Positions 34,801 through 46,545 of a DNA stretch of 64,000 nucleotides are shown here, piece by piece. This DNA is from Cunninghamia lanceolata. Taxonomy: Eukaryota; Streptophyta; Pinopsida; Cupressales; Cupressaceae. The stretch is from contig BSBN01000334.1 in NCBI GenBank assembly GCA_027924645.1, forward strand, positions 1,922,001 to 1,986,000. Direction: 5' to 3'. Numbering within the stretch: position 1 is the first letter of the stretch; each line of letters starts with the position of its first letter. The translations under genes and the position numbers were made by a program. Under the pieces are notes generated by a model. It worked only from the letters and a program-made list of their open reading frames with translations. It was not told the DNA's origin and did not search any database.

Positions 34801-35286
34801 AGATAACTATCTCTTTATTCCATATTCTTCACAAAAGAAATTGAATTCAATTGATGTGAACTCTCCTCCTCTATCTGACCTCAAGCATTTGATTTTCAAA
34901 TACATCTCATTTTCAACCATTGACTTAAATGCCTTGAACTTATCTAGAGCTCTAGCTTTTTCTTTCAAAAAGGTCACCCAAGTCATTCTAGAATAATCAT
35001 CAATAAGCAACATGAAATACCTATCTCCTTGCAAACTTCTCACTCTGGTAGGTCTACATAAATCTGTATGGACTAGCTCAAGTAGTCCTCCAACTGATTG
35101 GTCCTTGCTTTTGAAACTTGTTCTTGTTTGTTTCCCAAATTGACACTCCTTGCAAATAGTATTAGCAGGCTTCACAAGCTTAGGCAGATCTCTGACTTCT
35201 GCTTTAAAATTTTCAAGATCCATAAGAGCTTCTTCTAGTTGGTTGAAGCTTCCATAATTTCCATATCTTCTTTCTACCATGATCAT
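34801..35286 (-). pseudogene. Copia integrase core of E3 fused to Gag N-terminus
   Basis: The 159-residue minus frame starts with RRYGNYGSFNQLEEALMDLE, which matches the Gag N-terminus seen in element F (RRFGNFSYENNVELEASLID), and then passes without a break to the integrase finger ICKECQFGKQTRTSF and core HTDLCRPTRVRSL, LRSDRGGEFTS; PQQNGVVERKN follows after a stop near 34807. All three catalytic acids are readable. The join means most of gag, the knuckles and protease were deleted between about residues 30 and 35 of this frame. Confidence 0.85.
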
Positions 35287-35334
35287 ACTATCCCAGATCT
35301 TCCTTAAGCTGTTAAACTTTTTCCAAGGAACCTA

Positions 35335-35346
35335 GCTCTAATACCA
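35335..35346 (-). promoter_or_regulatory. Primer-binding site of E3 (tRNA-Met type)
   Basis: The plus strand reads GCTCTAATACCA; on the element strand this is TGGTATTAGAGC, one base from the TGGTATCAGAGC site complementary to plant initiator tRNA-Met. It lies two bases inside the 5' LTR. Confidence 0.85.
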
Positions 35347-35348
35347 AT

Positions 35349-37039
35349 TGTTGATATGCCAGGAACACTAAGAGGGGGGGGTGAATCAGTGTTCCAAAAA
35401 TATCTTCCTACACTTTAACTTTCATTCATTTACCAAAATTAATTAAACAAAAACACAATATGCATATGAACAACAACCATGAAAACATGACACATGAACA
35501 CCAAGATTTTTACGTGGAAAACCCAAGAAGGGAAAAACCATGGAGAGGATTAGCTCTCAAATATATATTACAATCTTTACAAAAATAATGTTCAAGCTTG
35601 GTCACTCCACGGGCCTAGAACATGTTGGCTCACTACCATGAAGTACAACTAGGTCTAGTAGGCTCACTGCCTCAACCCTAAACCTAGCAAGATTACAATA
35701 AGGGATGTTAAACCCTGAGGGCTATTAAACCCTATTGAAGGCTCACTGCTAACTCATTATCTTGATGACAAAAGCTTGCTTCCAATCAGATTTCACATGA
35801 AAACTGAGTACTGCTTAAGAATCTACCACTATGCTAGGTGCTATCATTTAATAGCTAAATTCTGAATCCCAAGTCTTCATTCTCACTGATATGTGTCACT
35901 GCTCTATTATTCGCATATTCGTATCACACCACACATTCTCTACTTTGTTATGTCTCTACTCTGCTTTGCCTCTTCTCTGCTCTACCTTTCTGGACCTTTC
36001 TTATTATCTTCCCATCTTTGCTCAAGGACATCTTTTCCACAATTCAACTATAAGTATTTATACACTTCATCAACCGTGGAATGATCATCAAGGTCAGAAT
36101 TACAATCATCAACCATTGGAACAATCTCCAAGGTTGGTATTACAAACATTTGCAAAATAGGTCCTAACCTATTACAATATTATGCAAAGGAAATGAACTA
36201 AAGATGTATGCGGATCACACTATGCCTTAGCTTGGACTCAAACATGATCTTCTACGCCACAACATGCTTCCACAATCTTCAAGGTATCTCCACAATAATT
36301 GGAATTAACCAAGTTGGCTAAGACTAGTTACATGTTACACTATCTCGAAACAATCTTCAAACATGATCTCAATTCCTAAATGCGGACCAATGTCAAGGTA
36401 GGAAGATAATTAGGAGACATCCACAAGAACATTACAATCATCAGAATCAACTGCATGAACCTTAACCACTTTATCCATAGGAATCTTCTAACAGGAACAC
36501 ATGAACTTCACTGTCTTTTACTGTCATAAAAGAAAGATAGCTTGCGGACCACCAAAACATGAACCACTTCAATTGTAGGCTCTTACATCATCCCAGACTT
36601 CCCTCTAGAACCGCAGAGAAAAATACTTTATTGCAGAGGTATGCGGAGCATAATACTTTCTCCCTATCACTAGAGAATAATTAGAAGGAGCAGGCTTTAC
36701 TTTGGTGAATGTAACTTTCTCACAACTTCACACCAGAAACTCAAACTCAAGATTTAGCATCTTCAAACATCCCTTTAAATAAATTCCAATCCACAAACCA
36801 AGATCTTCATCCATCAAGAGATGTGGAGAAGTTTACTAGACTATTCTTCAACATACAACTCTCTGTCTATATTGCAGTTCACTGTAACTCACTTGATTCT
36901 TTCAAAGAGGCCAATTTTCTCAATATCCTCAACACACAAGGCTTCTAAACAAGTAATAGAATAGAACACAGTTGACACCAATAACAACAAAGATATGTTG
37001 ACATCAATGACAACACCAATTAGGCACATACTTGCAACA
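35349..37039 (-). repeat. 5' LTR of E3
   Basis: It begins TGTTGATATGCC and ends CTTGCAACA. The U5 hairpin stem GGAACACT (35362-35369) pairs perfectly with AGTGTTCC (35388-35395). TCACTGCC-type repeats are at about 35625-35760. Full-length partner of 28623-30317. Confidence 0.88.
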
Positions 37040-37144
37040 GTTACCACTGAAAATCAAATAGCTCTCATATAAGAAGAGAAACATCCTTCCTGTGCATAAT
37101 CCCAAATCTACCTTAAGATATTAGGCTTTCTTACAAGGAACCAT
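37040..37144 (-). pseudogene. Gag N-terminal scrap of E1
   Basis: Between the E3 LTR and the E1 primer site the minus strand reads LVRKPNILR and IWDYAQEGCFSSYMRAI with a stop, similar in position and rhythm to the Gag starts of E3 and F (LRKIWDS/LRKIWES...). Only about 35 codons remain. Confidence 0.45.
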
Positions 37145-37156
37145 GCTCTAATACCA
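37145..37156 (-). promoter_or_regulatory. Primer-binding site of E1 (tRNA-Met type)
   Basis: The plus strand reads GCTCTAATACCA, TGGTATTAGAGC on the element strand. It lies two bases from the LTR that starts at 37159. Confidence 0.85.
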
Positions 37157-37158
37157 AT

Positions 37159-38724
37159 TGTTGAAGGCATAAGACAACTGAGAGGGTGGGGTGAATTAGT
37201 TGTATCAAAAACTTTAACTTTTATTAAACAATATCACATTCACATTCACTTTAACCCCTTTAATCTGTTATGAAGATTAGACATGAAGTGCAGAAACAAA
37301 ATTTAAACACATCAACACCATACACACATAAACACCAAATGTTTATGTGGAAAACCCTAAAAGGGAAAAGCCACGGTGAGTGTTAGCTCACAATATAATG
37401 TAGTAATAATACCAAATAACAAAAGAGGATCACTACCAAAGGGCTCACTGCCCAAGCACTCACTGTCCAAATAAATACTCACTACAAATAGGGCTCACTG
37501 CTAATAGGGTGTCTCACTGCTGAGGGTTGGCTCACTACTAGGAGGGGTGGCTCACTGCCATGAACTGATATAATAGCATCTAAAACATGCCTGAGTGTAG
37601 TTCCATTGAAGCACAATACATATCACCTTCACTGCCCTTACAACACAAACACTCTCATCTTCACATCTTCACATCCCCCACATCAAATACACAAATCCAT
37701 TATATTTATTTATACCAATCACCAACCTTGGATCATACATCAAGGTCGGCAATACAATCTACAACCTTTGGAACAATCTCCAGGGTCAGCAAACATACAT
37801 AATTCAAATTAGGTCTAGACCTAAACAAATTTGTGAAGCAAAAGAATGAAGGAAGAACACTTCATGGCTTAGCTCAGACCCAACTACATCTTCACACACT
37901 TCTACAATCCATGAAACACATCTGCAAAGAGTGTTAGCACCTAAGTCGGCCAAACTTGTGCAAACACCAAGAATACTTAGGCACACACTTCCAACAACTT
38001 AATCATAGATTTTGGATGAAGCACATGCCTTTAACATAATTTGGAGACATCCAAGAACAACATAAAATCACCTAGGAGATGACAAATCCATCCACAAAAG
38101 ATCTCACTTGAAGACAACAAATATCACTTGAAGACAGATCATAGACTGCTCACAACAAACACTATCAAAATTTGCTAAACAATAACTTGCTTTCTGGAGC
38201 ACCAAATCACAAATCCTTTGGACTGAAGATAGATAAGGACCTTATAATAATATATCCAAAATCGTAAGACCAAAAACCAAACTGCAGAGAAATGCAGAGC
38301 AAAATACTTTCTCCCTGTCACACTGCAAATGCTGCCAAGCACAATCTTCATATTGATGAATAGAATTTCTACTTCACAGTGATCTAGACCACCAAATTAT
38401 GCATTTAGCATCATCAAATACTTCTCTAAATCATATCCAAATCTCACACTCTAGTCTTCAACACAGAAGAAATGCGGAGCAAAAACTCAGATATTATCCT
38501 GTAAGCCAAAATACATCTTCACAACTCTGTCTTTAGTATGAAACAAATTTTCTCAAAAGCACTTGGAAATTGAATATCAAGAAGATATTCTTATCATGTT
38601 CAACACTTATACAACACAATACAAAGAAAACAATTCATAATAAAACAAGAGTACATTTGACACTAATGACAACACAAACATGTTGACATCAATGACAACA
38701 CCGGTTAGCACATACTTGCAAAAA
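37159..38724 (-). repeat. 5' LTR of E1
   Basis: It starts TGTTGAAGGCAT and ends at TTGCAAAA (the partner ends TTGCAACA). The U5 hairpin stem is ACAACT (37174-37179) with AGTTGT (37198-37203). Eight or so TCACTGCC-like repeats lie at 37428-37565. It is uninterrupted and is the reference that exposes the insertion in the other LTR. Confidence 0.85.
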
Positions 38725-39513
38725 AAACATTACCCACTTCATTTCACCTATTTCCATTCCTCAACAAACACTAGAAATCCCCTATCAACCACTCTCTTAT
38801 CACATACCACTAAGTCTTTCACAAACCACCTTTTCACATGTCTATTCATATGCTTCATCCCAACCCAATACATCTTCAATTAACACATCCCATACCTACA
38901 ATCAACTCAACCTTTCAAACACTCAACCCATGGTCTCATGTCCAAAATACACTTATCATCACACCACATCCAATGCTTTAGTGTCACATGTCACTACACA
39001 ATCCTTGTCACATGGACCTATCAACTCCACCTCATCATCACCAAACCCACCTCCTTTGTCTTATAAAATGCAAGAGATGGTAGAAAATGCCCTTCATAGC
39101 CTTCAAATTGGAACCCAATGTAAACATTTAAAATTTGAATACTTTTGTCCTTATCCATTGGATTGCTCCATCATGACAACTCCTTTTCTTCCTAATTTTG
39201 AAGTCCCCAAATTTGAAAAATATAAAGGAAAGGAGACCCTAGAGATCATGTCAAACAATTCTTTATGGCTTGTCATAAGGTTTCCCATTATGAAATTTAT
39301 GTTTTGAAACCTTTTCCACTAAGTTTGGCAGGACAAGATTTAGGTTGATTTCATCATCTTACTCTTGGCACCATCACAACTTTCATCAACTTATCCAAAA
39401 AATTTGTCACTCATTTCTCCTACAATGTTGAACATAAACTCATAATGCTAGACTTTTGTAATTCCAAACAACACAATGAGAAAGCTTTGCCTTGTACCTA
39501 CAAAGGTAGAGAG
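38725..39513 (+). pseudogene. Gag of E0, capsid part
   Basis: An open plus-strand frame runs from about 38728 to 39307: a Pro/Ser/Thr-rich stretch followed by KMQEMVENALHSLQIG, then PFLPNFEVPKFEKYKGK. After one frameshift it continues with HHLTLGTITTFINLSKKF and THFSYNVEHKL. The FxxxKFEKYKGxxDP and later L..GTI.TF..L..KF pattern matches the Retrotrans_gag capsid of Tat-type gypsy elements. It is cut at 39513 by the LTR of element F. Confidence 0.75.
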
Positions 39514-40216
39514 TGTTGAACATAAGGAACACTAAGAGGGGGGTGAATCAGTGTTCTATGAAATCATTTAACCAGTTGTTCATTTATCCATTTACCAATC
39601 TCAATTCATAACACATAGACACAGATTTTTATGTGGAAAACCCAAAAAGGGAAAAACCATGAAGAGTGTTAGCTCTCAATATATTATAATAGCATAATAC
39701 TGAATCAAAAAGAGGTTCACTGCCTTAGGGCTCACTGCCCAAGGCTCACTACCCTATGAAGAAGTGCTCACTGTATAAAGGCTCATTGCTAGAAGGAAGG
39801 AAAGAGAAGAAATGGCTCACTGCCAAGATGAATTGCTTGATTCGCATCTATACATGCATGGGTGCAATTCTGTTGAAGCTCTGATATACATTCTTAACAC
39901 TCCTCATTCTCTGTCTGCCCTATTTTACACTTTTTCTACTATATTCTGCAAGATCTCTCTTCTTCTTCTTTGTTCACTCCCGCAAACATCTCACATACAC
40001 TTCGCACATACATTCGCATTACATTTCTACAACCACCACACCTTCACACCAAAATCTAACACATAAACATCCGCAACTTTGAATTCAATCCCAAAATTGA
40101 GTCAGCCTATTGAACACAACACTTTATCAACTTACATTAACTATGACAGCCCAACACTTCTGTTACAATTCACATGAGACTCCAAGAATCACATCAACCA
40201 TTCCTCATACCTCACA

Positions 40217-41233
40217 GATCATATCTGGGTGAGTGTGGGATCATGATGGGCCAAACACTACCCTTAAATGACAATGTAAATATGAAAAATAGACTTAAGT
40301 AACTTCATGTCAAAAATTGAATGAGTTATCTACACAATCTAGAAATAAGGTAGTAATAAAATTTGTAATAAATTGAATGTAATTTATAGGCTACTACTTT
40401 CTTTTTGAAAATTTTAAAAATAGTTTGGTGAAAATTGGATATTTCAATGAAGCACTACTTAAACTTTTAGAAAACCATAAAAAGTAGGTGTCATTCCAGC
40501 CAATCTAAGTATGAGACAAAATAATATGTTTCTTCCATGATTTGGATTTAAGTAAAGGACACATGAGCAGATGTGACGCATATTTTTTTGAATTTTTTAA
40601 GTAAATAAATAATTATTTATGAATTTTTTACTGTGACTTTTTTAAAATATTAAAAATTAATTTCCAGCCAACCTAACTTGGTCAAAAATATATGAAACTC
40701 AAAATTTTAAAATTTTAACGTATGCCCAATAAATCCTAGAATGTGACACATAGTTTGGATTTAAAAAAGGGTTAATATGTTGAAAGTTATGGATGTTTTT
40801 CAATATGTATATCTATCAGGAAATTAGACATAGCGTATGTAGAAATTTAATAATAATTACCTATTAGAATTATTATGAGGCGTATATTATATTTTTAGAA
40901 TCTTAATAGCTTCCTCTATAAACCCTTTTCATTTGATTAAATTTAGTTCCAAAAATTTTGTTAGCTTCAAGGATGAAATTGTGGAAAATTTTAGGATAAC
41001 ACTAAATGGGTAGTTTTGCAAGTTTCTTTGGCAAGTTTTGGGACTCCCACATGCCTAAATATGAGGTAATCCTAAGGAATTATTGGAGGGAATCTATATT
41101 TGAGCTAGAAATATTAACATCCTTTCCATCCAAATCTAAGTATTAGTCTAAATGTTAACACTTCTTCATCCAACAAGATTTTCTCCATTGCCATTGTTTG
41201 GCTCATCATGATCTCGCACTCACCCATATTATC
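40217..41233. mobile_element. Inverted-repeat element (possible MITE) in LTR F
   Basis: A ~38-base sequence at 40217-40256 containing GGGTGAGTGTGGGATCATG recurs in reverse complement at 41196-41233 with about five differences. The 1,017-bp unit between them is AT-rich and non-coding. No clear target duplication was found, so the true ends and superfamily are unknown. Confidence 0.6.
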
Positions 41234-42420
41234 AACTGCAGATCATGATGCCCTTATGTGGTGAAATGTGGAACTTAGAACTATCTCCTTTGGGTAAGTG
41301 CAAGAAGACGAGTTCACTTTTTGGCCAAAAAGTGGAAGTGTTTTTCCTGTTTTCAAATTTTGTCGTACTTGGAGTGACAATTTAAAGCATTTGCACATAA
41401 AATATTAAGATGATGTAAAAATATGAAATGTAGGATTTTGTTTCTAGTTTTCAAATATTTAATTTTTTCTCATACTTAGATGATGCAAGTTGGTTTTTTA
41501 TTAGATGTACAAAAAGTGGTTTTTTAAAAGTCTCTTGTTTTTTGCAAAAGCATGCATGTGTACGACCAACATAATTTAACCTAAATTAATGTATTTTTCT
41601 AATTTATTTTGTGGAAAGATTCTTAGGATGTTGAATTTTGGTTAGGATATTTTTTTATAATTTTTTGATAAATATTTTTTTAATTAATTTTTTAATGGCC
41701 CTAATTAGTGTTTTTTAAAACCCCTCGTGTATGACCAACATAATTTGAGCTAAATTAATCAATTCACTAAAAAAAATTTATCATCATGTAGAGAATGATG
41801 TCTAGTTTGGTCAGAAATAATTTTTTTTTCAAGAAACTTTCAAAATCAAAAGTTATTAAAAAAATAGTAACCTGTGTTATTTCAAGTTTATGAGCTAGTT
41901 TGTTTGGAAAATAAATAATAAATAGAAAATTATGTTCAATAGAAAAAAAATTACATATTTGAAAATTAGACTTTGAGATCTATAATGGGTTTTAATTTCA
42001 TTAAAATATTCTGAAAAAAAAGTCATCCATAGTGGTGAAACTAGTTTTTTTCTCTTGCTATTTTCATGGTCTCCTAGTTGCAGGTCCAAAGCTAAGGCTT
42101 GGGTTTCCAAGCCTAAAACCAATGTAAATTGGTGAGTTTGAAATTTCAAATTTTTAGAAATGGGTACCTGTTATAAACGGGTGCCCATTATAAAGAAGTA
42201 CTCATTTTAAAAATAACGGGTACCCATTTCTAAAAAATAAAAAAAATTAGCAATAGACATGTTAAAAAAAACTTTTTGAAAATGGGTACCCGTTTTGAAA
42301 CGAGTACCTATTTTTAAAAAGTTTTTTTTTGTTTTTATATGCATATGGCTATTTTTAATTCTTTTTTAAAAATGAGTACCCATTCCAAATGACATTTTTC
42401 ATCCACGGGAGACTTCTGCG
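41234..42420. other. AT-rich foreign DNA with GGGTACCC repeats
   Basis: No gene. It contains the perfect palindrome CACTTTTTGGCCAAAAAGTG (41316-41335), a diverged direct repeat sharing GACCAACATAATTT (about 41565 and 41733), and at 42165-42390 five or more GGGTACCC-type phrases separated by A/T runs. It may be the rest of a DNA transposon inserted with the preceding inverted-repeat unit. Confidence 0.4.
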
Positions 42421-42999
42421 AAATGTATACTCATCTTTGTGCTTTCACCCCTCTGTCCTGGTGAAATATTGGCAAACCAACTACTAGAACTTGGAATTTT
42501 GTAGGTGATATTCTAGATCACTTCAGACTCTGTAACTTCTCAATTGGATGCTTCTGACACCTATCCATACTACCTCAAAACCGTACACCAATACAATTAG
42601 CTGCAGAGAAATGCAGACCAAAATACCCATGCACTTTGCACTATTCCTAACTTAACTGTGTTCACCTGGACTTAGACCAATCACAAATTAAATTCTGGAA
42701 GTCATCAGGACTTTCAATCTTGAACATAGCACCTTCAAACAATTCTGAATAACATACCTGAACCACATACCTTGACTGTCAACTACAAAGGAATACCACT
42801 TGAGTCTCTACTACTATCTCTGTGTTGTTAGTACTTAGCCATTCTGCCTTAGTCTTTTGTGTCCAGTCCAGAACCTTGTATGTAGGCTGTTCCAAGTTGA
42901 CTTCCCAATCATCCTTTGCTCCATCATGCTCTATTTTCCTTGGTGCCATCAATGACAACATTACCCAATCAGCAGTGTCTCTTGACTATGTTGCCAATA

Positions 43000-43145
43000 A
43001 TCTCCCCCTTTGGCATTGATGGAAACACTTAGTGAAAAATGTGTTTTTTCTCCCCCTTTCTATATTCACTCTATTCTTTCACTGCCTCTCAGGTGTTTGC
43101 CCATTTTTCACTAATCTTCTTCTCCCCTTTGACATCAATGGCAAA
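43000..43145 (-). promoter_or_regulatory. Repeated polypurine tracts of element F
   Basis: Plus-strand blocks ATCTCCCCCTTTGGCA (43000), TTCTCCCCCTTTC (about 43050) and TTCTCCCCTTTGACA (about 43120) sit next to the 3' LTR. They match those of E1 and E3 in number and wording, including a following ATTGATGG or ATCAATGGCAAAGG. Confidence 0.75.
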
Positions 43146-43227
43146 GGTGTATGTACAAGGGTCAATTTTTTGTCAAAACTACAAAACTGTCATACTCTGC
43201 CGCATATGTACACATATGATCTTTAAC

Positions 43228-46200
43228 TTAATTAGTTGTAGGTGAAAGAATATCCTTGTACACAATCTTTAATTGTGTAATCTCTTCATCCCATCATTTC
43301 TTAGCTCTTTCCAAAATTTGATTGTGACCCTTTACTAGAAAAACTAATTTCTCTACCTTTTGCACGTCTGAAGGTGTATCAATTAATGCTTTTTCTTACA
43401 AGGCTTCTTCTACAAGAGTATTCGTTGAATCTATTTGGGGACTTATCAATCCTCTTAATTGACACATTCTATTTTTCATTTGGTCCCTCTTAATCATTAA
43501 ATCACTTAACTAATTGAGAATTTTGATAACTTGCATCTCTTTGCAACTTATTGATTCAACTGCTGGGTCAAATGACTTAGAGATATTTGTCAATTGCAGT
43601 TCCAAATCCTTGATCTTTTCTCCTAACTTCTCTGTGACTTTCAGCCATGATACACAAAATTTATATAAGTCATAGGCTTCTTTGATGACACTTTGTATAT
43701 TTTTTATTCCAATGTCCAACAGAGTTTTATCATTTTCTAACATGGAATTTAACTCAGCTAATCTTTTCTCATCAAACTCTTTCTTCGCTTTTGTTTTAGC
43801 AAACTTTTCAAAAGATTCAAAATGCATACTTACAGAGTTTATAAGTCCCTTGAGTTGATTTATTGAAGACACTGAAGTGTCCTTTTAATATGATGGCATC
43901 AACTTTTCCAAAATGTTGGATGCCTCACCAATTAGTTCACTACCCTGTATGTGTGACTTCAAAATTTCTCCCTGTACCTTTGCTTGCATAATTGATACCA
44001 ATTTAAATTTTTGTATTGGAGACATTGAGTCCAGGTTTATTGGACCCTGCAAAAACTTAGGCTCATCCAAGACTTGTTTTTCATTCTCCAAGAATTCCTT
44101 GATAGATTTCGCAGTGTCTCTTGCTATATCAGAGACTTCTTCTTCTTGGTTTAGTTCCAGAGGATCTAAATCCATGACCTTATTAGCATCATTCTTTTGT
44201 TCCAGAGAAGAGTTTTCTTCAGCTTGTTCCTCTTTTAGATCATCTTTGTTTTGTTCCTCACACTTTTCTTTGTTTGTTTGATCATCAGTCTATTGTTTTG
44301 GAGGAATACTTGTTTTGGATTGATTCTTAACTATAGTATCAATAGCAGGGACTGGATCATCTTTCTCTTTCATCTCTTCATAACATCTGTCCAATCCTTG
44401 ATCCAAATTCTCCTTAGGAATAGATGTACCAACCCCAACAATTGTTTCTACTTTATCATATATAGTTGGGAGATGATGATCCCTTAACACTCTCAAGGTG
44501 ATTTATTCTATATACTTAAATGTCATCTGACATGAGAACTTGTTCATCATTTTCTTTGTTCTGAATTCCTTTTGTAGTACTTTCAAGACTTTTGCTCTAT
44601 CTTCTGGTGTGATCTCCGAACATAACTTTATCAGTGTATACTCTCTAAGCTCAACATCCTTAGCCATAGCAGCTTCCTTTCTTGCAATCATTATACTATC
44701 CAAGTTGTTTGGGAGATCAATAATAATCTTGATAAGGGCTTTGCTGTAGATGTCCAAATATCTAACGACAACAGTCTCAATGATCCTTTTGTCTGGATCA
44801 TCATACTCATCATACAATTGAGCTATGGGTTTCAAGTTTCCATCAACTATTATGGCTTTCAAGACATCTTCAAGACTTATGGTGGCTTCTCCTGTCTGAG
44901 ATTTATCTTGTCTTGACCTTTCCTCAGCTTTACGCTTACCGGAAGGTTTCTTCTTGCCACTACCAGAGGCTTTGGTGGCCTTAGTTTTCATCTTCTTCAC
45001 TTCTTCATCTGACTCTGTCTCTTCCTTATCTACTCCTATGCTAACATACATTCTACGACCTTTGGTTTTCTGTCTCTTATGACTTGTTGCAGGGGCTTCC
45101 ACACTTGCAGAGGGTGTGGGACCAGAGGACATAGATGTAGTTTATATAGAAGTAGAACCTCTAGTTCTTCTTTTTGTTACTGTTGGGTTCTCTGGTTACC
45201 TCTTAGGCTCTTTCGCAGCCTTAACCATTTTACTTTCCTTCCTCTCTTTTTCTTCTCTCTCTGCTTGTGCCTTTTCTCTTGTCTCTTTGATTTGTAGTTT
45301 GGTGAAACCCCCTTTTAGGGCATAATCTTCGGTTATCTACTGGGCCTTCTTTGAAATTTTAGGTTTTCTCACCTCAACATGTATTTTTGCAGAAAGTTCC
45401 TCATATGTCCCAAATCTTTCTTTTTTGGGGCCCCTTGGTTTTCTTAGCATATGTTGGGCATAATTGTCTAGTACTCTTCCATCAACCTCATATCCCATTA
45501 GCATAACCTAGACTGTTTTGGGATCAACGTCCTCCATCAAGCATTGGTCTTTTGTCACAATGAAGCATATGGTGTCCTTGTATTTATCAACAATTGATTT
45601 GGGGATCCTTTCCCTAGATTGCATTAACCTTTGGAAATTTTTGAAATAGCCCCATAGGGCTTGGTTTTGTGCCTCAATATCTCCTATGCTGCTCAAATGG
45701 TTTCTAATCTGTACTGTAATAGGTTTGTCTCCAGTCCAAATAGATTCTTCATGCCTGGTAACTATTGAATAAAGTAGAAAAATAAGAACAAAATCAATGT
45801 ACCGAACTTGAAGGGATATTTGGTTTCTTTTGTCTTCTTCAGGTTCTCCATCAACTACTGTCAGAGCAGTTCACACGGGTCATACTCTGCATATTCCTTA
45901 ACCATTTGATAGGTAGTATATATGGTAGTACCGGAGATAGAGTTCTCTCAGTTTATGAAGTAGACCTGGTATCTGATCACCATGAAAGCAAACCTAACTG
46001 CATGATCTTCAATGTCATTAATTGTCAATGCTCTTTTGTCAAACTTGGCTCTGGTGGCTTTTATCACTATATCATTTTTCACAACCTTTAATACAGGTAC
46101 TGTATTGGTAGAGTTTAGTCCTATGACCACCCTTATGGCATCTTTGGCAATCTTGAATGTAGATTTGAGCCATATAAACTCATCATGAATTCGACTTAAG

Positions 46201-46545
46201 ACATATCGGACCCATTCATCTTCTGCAAGAACTAGAAAATCTATATACTTAATGAGTTTCTTTTCCTCCAAAGCCTTGTATTCTTCTTTTAGGTCAAATG
46301 TATCACCACTTAGATGTTTTTGATATAGGTTTGTGAGTTGACTACCTCCATGTTCCTCTAGGGAAACATGAATATAAGCCCTGACATCTTCCACATGCAT
46401 CACACCAAACAAAATTTCTGAAAATGCACCATTTGGATCGACCTCTGTTGATTTGAATGGATGCTTCTTGAATTTTAGCTGTACTCTTTTAGTTATATCA
46501 ATCACATGTGGGTTGCCAGCTTTTTCAAAGATTCAAATAAAATCA
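43228..46545 (-). pseudogene. Large unknown reading frame (ORF X) in the envelope-like position
   Basis: About 1,100 codons on the element strand, ending ~90 bases before the polypurine tracts. The first part (46545-45948) includes VIDITKRVQLKFKKHPF and GVMHVEDVRAYIHVSLEEHG. After a frameshift, one frame runs from about 45720 to 43228 with about ten stops but no further shift: IGDIEAQNQALWGYFKNF, a Lys-rich basic region (KKKPSGKRKAEERSRQDK), an acidic Glu/Asp stretch, then long coiled-coil-like helices. A hydrophobic run (IDFVLIFLLYSIV) lies near 45800. It matches no Gag or Pol domain. Sireviruses may carry an envelope-like ORF here, but I see no sequence proof of that. Confidence 0.6.

Larger units (their letters stand above)
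28623..37039 (-). mobile_element. Sirevirus-like Ty1/copia element E3 (both LTRs, internally deleted)
   Basis: LTRs at 28623-30317 and 35349-37039 (about 1.69 kb each, roughly nine in ten bases identical by eye) both begin TGTTGATAT and end TTGCAACA. A primer site lies inside the right LTR and polypurine tracts inside the left. Minus-strand order is short gag N-terminus, integrase, inserted DNA, reverse transcriptase, RNase H. Gag and protease are almost wholly deleted. The flanks ATTAT and GTTAC differ at two of five bases, so a clean target duplication is not proven. Confidence 0.8.
10609..38724 (-). mobile_element. Sirevirus-like Ty1/copia element E1 with nested insertions
   Basis: Homologous LTRs lie at 10609-16150 (left, 3' LTR, interrupted) and 37159-38724 (right, 5' LTR), each beginning TGTTGAAGGCA. 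A tRNA-Met-type primer site (37145-37156) lies inside the right LTR and polypurine tracts (from 16151) inside the left one, so the element reads on the minus strand. The flanks are GAACA and AAACA, a five-base target duplication with one change. The interior is rearranged and contains the D units, a chimeric gag-pol and element E3. Confidence 0.7.
39514..42999 (-). repeat. 3' LTR of element F, interrupted
   Basis: It starts TGTTGAACATAAGGAACACT and ends TTGCCAATA before the polypurine tract. The hairpin stem GGAACACT (39526-39533) faces AGTGTTCT (39550-39557). TCACTGCC repeats fill 39712-39830. LTR-like text resumes by about 42420 (a GCAGAGAAATGCAGACCAAA phrase shared with the E1 and E3 LTRs), so 40217-42420 is foreign. 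Confidence 0.7.

Noticed and set aside
28618..37044. Clean target duplication for element E3
   Set aside because: The five-base flanks ATTAT and GTTAC agree at three positions only; two transitions could explain it but it is not evidence on its own.
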